Assembly: GCF_001729765.1 (NCBI RefSeq)
Contig: NZ_CP017181.1
Span: 1,860,001 to 1,924,000, forward strand
Length of the DNA: 64,000 nucleotides
Direction: 5' to 3'
Origin: Enterobacter kobei
Lineage (GTDB): Bacteria; Pseudomonadota; Gammaproteobacteria; Enterobacterales; Enterobacteriaceae
Part shown: positions 57,847 through 64,000 of the stretch, piece by piece
How the letters are laid out: every line of letters starts with the position of its first letter
Numbering within the stretch: position 1 is the first letter of the stretch
Notes under the pieces: generated by a model
Seen by the model: only the letters and a program-made list of their open reading frames with translations
Told to the model about the DNA's origin: nothing
Database searches by the model: none
Made by a program: the position numbers and the translations under genes

Positions 57847-58779
57847 TCAGTCTTTTGAAAGGTAATCGACGATTTTCTGCGTATCGGCAAGCGAACACAG
57901 CCGCGTCCCCTGATTAATGGTGGCGGCACTCCCCGCCGCGACGCCATAACGCGTCATTTCCAGAAGAGAAGCACCCTGCGCCAGTTTTAGCGCCATCGCG
58001 CCGACCATGCTGTCGCCCGCACCCACGGTACTCTGGCTTTTCATGGGCGGCGGCACAACCTGCACAAAGCCCGTCTTGTCGACAGCCAGTGCCCCCTGAG
58101 GACCGAGAGAGACGACCACGCGGTGCGCTTTGCCGCTGCGAACCAGTTCTTCTGCGGCGGTACGCACGTCATCAGGCTGGTTAAGTTCGCGATTCACAAG
58201 CGCGCTAAGCTCTTTCTGGTTAGGTTTAACGAGTTCAAGATGCCCGGGGACTAACGCTGCCTGCAGGGCTTCACCTGAGCTGTCGACGATGCAGCGGATA
58301 CCACGCTGAAGCACTGCCTTAACCAGCGCCGTCAGCTTTTCCGTTTTGACGCCTGGCGGTAGACTACCGCTGATAACCAGCAGTGAGCCGCTTTCAATGG
58401 TCAGTACCTTCTCTTCAAGTTGACGAAACTCATCATCGCTCAGTCTGGCGCCCGGCATCACGAAACGATACTGCTCCCCGCTGGATTCGACGTGGACATG
58501 CAGATTCTGCCGGGTCCAGTCCTGAGCCGCTACGGTGTCTACGGCAACCTGTTCATCCGCCAGCAAAGAGACCAGATGTTCCCCCGTGGCACCCCCGGCA
58601 GGGAATATGGCGGTGGCTTTACCGCCAAGATGGGTAATTGCGCGCGCCACGTTAATGCCGCCGCCGCCCGGCTCAAACACAGGGGCGCTACAGCGTAGTT
58701 TACCTTCAGGGTAAATGTGCGGGGTGATAGTCGCGGAGTCGAGGGAAGGGGAGAGTGTCAGCGTATAAATAGAAGCCAT
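57847..58779 (-). CDS. pfkB: 6-phosphofructokinase II
   Basis: A ribokinase-family phosphofructokinase of 310 residues. GGGGINVARAI is the N-terminal signature, and the catalytic Asp is in GAGDSMVGAMALK near the end. It is the minor PFK isozyme in E. coli. AGGAGG lies five bases before the second ATG (58779), so the first (58782) is not used. Confidence 0.96.
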   Translation of the reverse strand: MASIYTLTLSPSLDSATITPHIYPEGKLRCSAPVFEPGGGGINVARAITHLGGKATAIFPAGGATGEHLVSLLADEQVAVDTVAAQDWTRQNLHVHVESSGEQYRFVMPGARLSDDEFRQLEEKVLTIESGSLLVISGSLPPGVKTEKLTALVKAVLQRGIRCIVDSSGEALQAALVPGHLELVKPNQKELSALVNRELNQPDDVRTAAEELVRSGKAHRVVVSLGPQGALAVDKTGFVQVVPPPMKSQSTVGAGDSMVGAMALKLAQGASLLEMTRYGVAAGSAATINQGTRLCSLADTQKIVDYLSKD

Positions 58780-58950
58780 CATAACCTCCTTTTAGTATGG
58801 GTTCTTTTAAGCCTGGCACCGATCGACAGGAAGGCAATGTAAATAACAGTATGATTTTAAAAATGAATGCTTAAACAAGCGTGATAAAAGATATATAAAA
58901 TAAAACGCGCTTTGGGATCGTTCTTATTCAAAAAATGAAATAAGAAAATA

Positions 58951-58979
58951 TTGCTATGTTATTTGCGCCTTTTTATAAT
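58951..58979 (+). promoter_or_regulatory. Promoter upstream of ydiY
   Basis: TTGCTA and TATAAT are separated by exactly 17 bp, a strong sigma-70 arrangement. Transcription would start near 58985. This is the only clear signal in the 296-bp pfkB-ydiY spacer besides the hairpin at 59029. Confidence 0.75.
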
Positions 58980-59028
58980 TTGTTACCTTTCTCTGGACGC
59001 CTTGTCATTGATCCTCAAGAAAGTTTCC

Positions 59029-59052
59029 GAGACCGTGGTGGTCTCTTTTTTT
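59029..59052 (+). terminator. Intrinsic terminator in the ydiY leader
   Basis: GAGACC and GGTCTC pair around a five-base loop and are followed by seven T residues, 23 bases before the ydiY start. It would end a transcript of about 68 nt from the promoter at 58951. Confidence 0.75.
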
Positions 59053-59075
59053 GTTGTACGGACTCCTTAAATAAA

Positions 59076-59834
59076 ATGAAGCTTTTGAAGACAGTACCCG
59101 CAGCACTGATGCTGGCGGGTGGCGTATTTGCATCACTGAATGCAACCGCCGATGACACCGTTTTTACTGTCATGGACGATCCCTCCACTGCCAAAAAACC
59201 CTTCGAAGGTAATCTGAATGCCGGGTATCTCGCGCAATCAGGTAACACAAAAAGCTCTTCTCTGACGGCGGACAGCACCCTGACCTGGTACGGTAATACC
59301 ACAGCATGGTCGCTGTGGGGGAATGCCAGCAACACGTCCGCTAACGATGAACGCTCTTCCGAGAAATATGCGGTAGGTGGACGTAGCCGTTACAACATGA
59401 CCGACTATGACTACATATTCGGTCAGGCAAGCTGGTTAACCGACCGTTATAATGGCTATCGCCAGCGTGATGTATTCACGACGGGTTATGGTCGTCAGTT
59501 CCTGAATGGGCCTGTACACAGCTTCCGTTTTGAATTCGGTCCTGGTGTTCGCTACGACGAGTACACCAACGGCGAAGATGAAACCCAGCCGCTGGGTTAT
59601 GCGTCAGGTACCTACGCATGGCAGATGACCGATAACACCAAATTCACTCAGGGTGTGTCTGTGTTTGGTGCCGAGGATACGACGCTGAACTCTGAAAGTG
59701 CCCTAAACGTGGCTATCAATGAACACTTCGGTTTGAAAGTGGCCTACAACGTGACCTGGAACTCTTCACCACCAGCAAGCGCGCCTGAACATACCGATCG
59801 CAGAACCACCGTTTCACTGGGTTATAGAATGTAA
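59076..59834 (+). CDS. ydiY: DUF481 outer membrane protein YdiY
   Basis: A 252-residue exported protein. The signal peptide is MKLLKTVPAALMLAGGVFAS-LNATA, and the mature DUF481 beta-barrel ends VSLGYRM. GNLNAGYLAQSGNTKSSSLT is the DUF481 start. The ATG at 59076 is chosen because the frame back to 58956 would run through the leader terminator. YdiY is acid-induced in E. coli. Function is unknown. Confidence 0.93.
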   Translation: MKLLKTVPAALMLAGGVFASLNATADDTVFTVMDDPSTAKKPFEGNLNAGYLAQSGNTKSSSLTADSTLTWYGNTTAWSLWGNASNTSANDERSSEKYAVGGRSRYNMTDYDYIFGQASWLTDRYNGYRQRDVFTTGYGRQFLNGPVHSFRFEFGPGVRYDEYTNGEDETQPLGYASGTYAWQMTDNTKFTQGVSVFGAEDTTLNSESALNVAINEHFGLKVAYNVTWNSSPPASAPEHTDRRTTVSLGYRM

Positions 59835-59840
59835 TCATGG

Positions 59841-59864
59841 CGGGCCGAAAATATCGGCCCGTTT
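59841..59864 (+). terminator. Terminator-like hairpin after ydiY
   Basis: CGGGCCGA and TCGGCCCG pair around AAATA and are followed by TTT. It has a strong stem but a short T run. Confidence 0.75.
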
Positions 59865-59895
59865 CTCATCTCTGCCAGACGTCCCTTCTGATTCT

Positions 59896-60003
59896 CTAAC
59901 CCCAAATCATTGCCGCCCAACGAAGTAGCAGCATCGCGCCGCAGATGGCAATCAGCACCAGCACCATTTTCCAGTGTTTTACGGCAAATCGTTTTGTTGG
60001 CAT
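59896..60003 (-). CDS. yniD: Small membrane protein YniD (35 aa)
   Basis: The frame reads MPTKRFAVKHWKMVLVLIAI followed by CGAMLLLRWAAMIWG, 35 residues. A basic N-terminus and one membrane helix match E. coli YniD nearly residue for residue. It is too short for ordinary gene callers. It was linked to envelope stress in E. coli; its mechanism is unknown. Confidence 0.88.
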   Translation of the reverse strand: MPTKRFAVKHWKMVLVLIAICGAMLLLRWAAMIWG

Positions 60004-60101
60004 AACCTAATCCTTGTCCGTTGATACGCATAGTCTATCAAACGGGGCCGAAATATGCCCCTTCCCGGAAGCAATCGGGTTATGCCGGTATGGGGTTCAG
60101 C

Positions 60102-60194
60102 TCAGAACCAGTGGAATCGATCGGCGAGAATCAACAATAAACCGGTTGCTGACAGGATATTTAATATCACTACCGTTCTACTGGATACGTTCAT
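60102..60194 (-). CDS. YncL-like small membrane protein (30 aa)
   Basis: MNVSSRTVVILNILSATGLL continues LILADRFHWF. The first nine residues equal those I recall for E. coli YncL, a 31-residue stress-induced inner membrane protein. AGGTG precedes the ATG. It lies 98 bp upstream of yniD on the same strand, so the two may be co-transcribed. E. coli yncL is elsewhere, so this is a relocated homologue or paralogue. Confidence 0.65.
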   Translation of the reverse strand: MNVSSRTVVILNILSATGLLLILADRFHWF

Positions 60195-60473
60195 GGTAAG
60201 CACCTGTGGATTTTAAAGGCCTGTTCAAAGTTAGCTCAGCATCGGCGAAATGCGAGGGCCAGAGAGACGCAATCTGCAAATATCTGCAACATGCCAGTCC
60301 TTCATTGTGGCAGCAGAGGGTGCAATCCCCTTGCTGTTAGTGTTAACATTAAGTCCCTTGCCGTAAACCCGCATTTATCTGAATTCGGCAGGTGCAGGAT
60401 AACGAACCAATTTGACGATTGTTGGTCAGATGTTTCGTAATCTACTGTTTAATCACGATTATTTTCTTTGTAT

Positions 60474-60494
60474 ATGCTCTTATGTGTGGGGCAT
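60474..60494 (+). promoter_or_regulatory. thrS operator stem-loop (tRNA-Thr anticodon mimic)
   Basis: ATGCTC pairs with GGGCAT around loop TTATGTGTG, directly before the ribosome site AAGGAT. The E. coli thrS operator has the same shape with CGU in the loop, bound by threonyl-tRNA synthetase to block translation. Here the aligned triplet is UGU, also a threonine anticodon. The rest of the spacer 60195-60473 should hold the promoter; nothing else is assigned. Confidence 0.6.
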
Positions 60495-60515
60495 CACTGC
60501 AAATAAGGATATAAA

Positions 60516-62444
60516 ATGCCTGTAATTACTCTTCCTGATGGCAGCCAACGCCATTTCGACCGCGCTGTTAGCCCAATGGATGTTGCCCTGGATATCGGTC
60601 CTGGCCTCGCGAAAGCGACCATCGCCGGCCGTGTGAACGGTGAGCTGGTTGATGCGTCCGATCTGATTGAAAACGATGCGACGCTTGCAATCATCACCGC
60701 GAAAGACGAAGAAGGTCTGGAGATCATTCGTCACTCCTGTGCGCACCTGTTAGGTCATGCTATCAAGCAGCTGTGGCCAAACACCAAAATGGCGATTGGT
60801 CCGGTTATCGACAACGGTTTCTACTATGACGTTGACCTTGACCACACCCTGACCCAGGAAGATATCGACGCGCTCGAAAAACGTATGCACGAGCTCGCCG
60901 AAACGAACTATGACGTCATCAAGAAGAAAGTCAGCTGGCACGAAGCGCGTGAAACCTTCGTCAAGCGTGGCGAGAGCTATAAAGTCTCTATTCTTGACGA
61001 GAACATCTCTCATGATGACAAGCCAGGCTTGTACCATCACGAAGAATACATCGACATGTGCCGTGGACCGCACGTGCCGAATATGCGTTTCTGTCATCAC
61101 TTTAAACTGATGAAGATCGCAGGCGCCTACTGGCGTGGCGACAGCAACAACAAAATGTTGCAGCGTATTTATGGTACCGCATGGGCCGATAAAAAAGCCC
61201 TGAACGCCTATCTGCAGCGCCTGGAAGAAGCGGCGAAGCGTGACCACCGTAAAATCGGTAAACAGCTTGACCTGTATCACATGCAGGAAGAAGCGCCGGG
61301 TATGGTATTCTGGCATAACGACGGCTGGACCATCTTCCGTGAACTGGAAACGTTCGTACGCTCCAAGCTGAAAGAGTACCAGTACCAGGAAGTAAAAGGC
61401 CCGTTCATGATGGACCGTGTGCTGTGGGAAAAAACCGGCCACTGGGACAACTACAAAGATGCGATGTTCACCACCTCGTCCGAGAACCGTGAATACTGCA
61501 TTAAGCCAATGAACTGCCCGGGCCACGTTCAGATCTTCAACCAGGGTCTGAAATCCTACCGTGACCTGCCGCTGCGTATGGCGGAGTTCGGTAGCTGCCA
61601 CCGTAACGAGCCATCAGGTGCGCTTCACGGTCTGATGCGTGTTCGTGGCTTTACTCAGGATGATGCGCATATCTTCTGTACTGAAGATCAGGTTCGTGAT
61701 GAAGTTAACGCCTGTATTCGTATGGTCTACGATATGTACAGCACCTTTGGCTTTGAGAAGATCGTGGTCAAACTCTCAACGCGTCCGGAAAAACGTATCG
61801 GTAGCGATGAGACATGGGATCGCGCAGAAGCGGATCTCGCCGTGGCGCTGGAAGAGAACGGTATTCCGTTCGAATACCAGCTGGGCGAGGGCGCATTCTA
61901 CGGTCCGAAAATTGAATTTACCCTGTATGACTGTCTCGACAGAGCTTGGCAGTGCGGTACTGTACAGCTGGACTTCTCCCTGCCGCAGCGTTTAAGCGCC
62001 TCTTATGTTGGCGAAGACAACGAACGTCAGGTACCGGTTATGATTCACCGTGCAATCCTCGGTTCACTGGAGCGCTTCATCGGCATCCTGACCGAAGAGT
62101 TCGCGGGCTTCTTCCCAACCTGGCTTGCGCCAGTGCAGGTAGTGGTGATGAACATTACCGATTCTCAGGCAGATTACGTTAAAGAATTGACGCAGAAACT
62201 ACAAAATGCGGGCATTCGCGTAAAAGCAGACTTGAGAAATGAGAAGATTGGCTTTAAAATCCGCGAGCACACTTTACGTCGTGTCCCGTATATGTTGGTC
62301 TGTGGTGATAAAGAGGTGGAAGCAGGCAAAGTTGCCGTTCGCACCCGCCGTGGTAAAGACCTGGGCAGCCTGGACGTAAGTGAAGTGATTGAGAAGCTGC
62401 AACAAGAGATTCGCAGCCGCAGTCTTCAACAACTGGAGGAATAA
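60516..62444 (+). CDS. thrS: Threonyl-tRNA synthetase
   Basis: A 642-residue class II synthetase. The TGS domain spans about 1-62. The editing domain has His73 and His77 (HSCAHLLGH). The catalytic core includes the zinc ligand in MNCPGHV and the later class II motifs. A C-terminal anticodon-binding domain covers about 540-642. It represses its own translation through the leader operator. It is followed three bases later by infC. Confidence 0.98.
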   Translation: MPVITLPDGSQRHFDRAVSPMDVALDIGPGLAKATIAGRVNGELVDASDLIENDATLAIITAKDEEGLEIIRHSCAHLLGHAIKQLWPNTKMAIGPVIDNGFYYDVDLDHTLTQEDIDALEKRMHELAETNYDVIKKKVSWHEARETFVKRGESYKVSILDENISHDDKPGLYHHEEYIDMCRGPHVPNMRFCHHFKLMKIAGAYWRGDSNNKMLQRIYGTAWADKKALNAYLQRLEEAAKRDHRKIGKQLDLYHMQEEAPGMVFWHNDGWTIFRELETFVRSKLKEYQYQEVKGPFMMDRVLWEKTGHWDNYKDAMFTTSSENREYCIKPMNCPGHVQIFNQGLKSYRDLPLRMAEFGSCHRNEPSGALHGLMRVRGFTQDDAHIFCTEDQVRDEVNACIRMVYDMYSTFGFEKIVVKLSTRPEKRIGSDETWDRAEADLAVALEENGIPFEYQLGEGAFYGPKIEFTLYDCLDRAWQCGTVQLDFSLPQRLSASYVGEDNERQVPVMIHRAILGSLERFIGILTEEFAGFFPTWLAPVQVVVMNITDSQADYVKELTQKLQNAGIRVKADLRNEKIGFKIREHTLRRVPYMLVCGDKEVEAGKVAVRTRRGKDLGSLDVSEVIEKLQQEIRSRSLQQLEE

Positions 62445-62990
<546 letters not shown>

Positions 62991-63063
62991 GGCCTTCAAG
63001 CAGCAAAATCTGTGGAGCCTTCGGGTTTCATAGGTTTTGTTCGCCTATGTTTCGTTTATTTAA

Positions 63064-63285
<222 letters not shown>

Positions 63286-63314
63286 GTCGTTAACGTTTAA
63301 CTTTTTTAACTTAG

Positions 63315-63692
<378 letters not shown>

Positions 63693-63701
63693 GCCAGTTG
63701 A

Positions 63702-63726
63702 GAGAGGGGGCTTTGCCTCCTCTTTT
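63702..63726 (+). terminator. Terminator after rplT
   Basis: GAGGGGGC and GCCTCCTC pair around TTT and lead into TTTT. It separates rplT from the pheM promoter. Confidence 0.8.
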
Positions 63727-63746
63727 CATTTAACACCATCAGAAGA

Positions 63747-63775
63747 TTGACATTTATCCGTGCAGGCTTTTCAAT
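63747..63775 (+). promoter_or_regulatory. pheM-pheST promoter
   Basis: A perfect -35 TTGACA is followed at 17 bp by TTCAAT. Transcription would start near 63782 and include pheM and its attenuator. Confidence 0.7.
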
Positions 63776-63814
63776 AAGTTCTCAACGGTTTTTACCCAAC
63801 AAGGTAACGCAAGC

Positions 63815-63859
63815 ATGAATGCTGCTATTTTCCGCTTCTTCTTTTACTTTAGCACCTGA
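63815..63859 (+). CDS. pheM: Phenylalanyl-tRNA synthetase leader peptide PheM
   Basis: The 14-residue peptide [14 protein letters not shown] has five phenylalanines, the sensing element for attenuation. AAGGTAA lies upstream. Slow reading of the Phe codons lets RNA polymerase pass the terminator at 63909. Confidence 0.97.
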
Positions 63860-63908
63860 CTCCAGGAGGCTAGCGCGTGAAAGATGAAACGAAAAACAGC
63901 GCCAGATA

Positions 63909-63932
63909 AGCCTCCCGATGGAGGCTTTTTTT
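63909..63932 (+). terminator. pheST attenuator terminator
   Basis: AGCCTCC and GGAGGCT pair around CGAT and are followed by seven T residues, 50 bases after the pheM stop and 65 bases before pheS. Confidence 0.92.
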
Positions 63933-63996
63933 GTATCTGAATTTGAGAGAATAACTCCACCAAATCGGTGTCTGCACCGACATAATGAGGAAAATC

Positions 63997-64000
63997 ATGT
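63997..64000 (+). CDS. pheS: Phenylalanyl-tRNA synthetase alpha subunit, start only
   Basis: The ATG at 63997-63999 follows TGAGGAAAATC and the pheM attenuator. Only the start codon is inside the window. Identity rests on the invariable gene order. Confidence 0.85.

Overview
This window looks like ordinary core chromosome of an Enterobacteriaceae species close to Enterobacter or Lelliottia. The evidence is gene order and protein similarity. The segment runs dgcP-yoaF-yeaO-nimT/nimR-yeaL-yoaI-yeaK-yeaHG-mipA-yeaD-gapA-msrB-yeaC, then pncA-ansA-sppA-ydjA-selD-topB-gdhA-ynj cluster-xthA-ast operon-spy-ves-cho-nadE-osmE-chb operon-katE-cedA-tcyP-ydjM-hxpB-yniB-yniA-ydiZ-pfkB-ydiY-thrS-infC-rpmI-rplT-pheM-pheS. 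It follows the E. coli K-12 map closely but differs at protein level. The species call is inference. No rRNA, tRNA, CRISPR array, prophage or plasmid module was seen.

Regions: (1) 1-1372 is a scar. A complete 768-bp IS1 abuts the remnant of an EAL-domain gene, and there is no target duplication, which suggests an IS1-associated deletion. (2) 1392-7676 carries a GAF-GGDEF diguanylate cyclase, small conserved proteins, a nitroimidazole efflux pair and a tRNA-editing deacylase. (3) 7776-14280 has the stress kinase pair yeaG-yeaH behind a consensus sigma-54 promoter, then mipA, yeaD and gapA. (4) 14622-26539 holds redox repair, a secreted GH18 chitinase absent from K-12, NAD salvage, asparaginase, signal peptide peptidase, selenophosphate synthesis, topoisomerase III and glutamate dehydrogenase. 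(5) 26615-33966 is the ynj/ydj transport cluster and xthA. (6) 34400-40423 is the complete arginine succinyltransferase operon astCADBE with its sigma-54 promoter. (7) 40761-50051 includes periplasmic chaperone spy, SOS nuclease cho, nadE, osmE and the chitobiose operon chbBCARFG. (8) 50144-59834 includes catalase HPII, cystine transport, a LexA-controlled ydjM, sugar phosphatase and kinases, and ydiY. (9) 59896-64000 holds two tiny membrane-protein genes and the thrS-infC-rpmI-rplT-pheM-pheS translation cluster.

The most interesting thread is chitin use. The chitinase leader (16678-16689) and the chbB-chbC spacer (45155-45166) each carry a 12-nt match to the complement of the recalled ChiX small-RNA seed. 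In the chitinase the match covers the ribosome binding site. This suggests one small RNA restrains both the secreted enzyme and uptake of its product until chitin oligosaccharides are present. Other points for a second look are a promoter-plus-terminator leader before ydiY, an unpublished-looking pair of small membrane ORFs, and a thrS operator loop that seems to present a UGU rather than CGU anticodon mimic. Family names rest on recall of relatives, with no database search.
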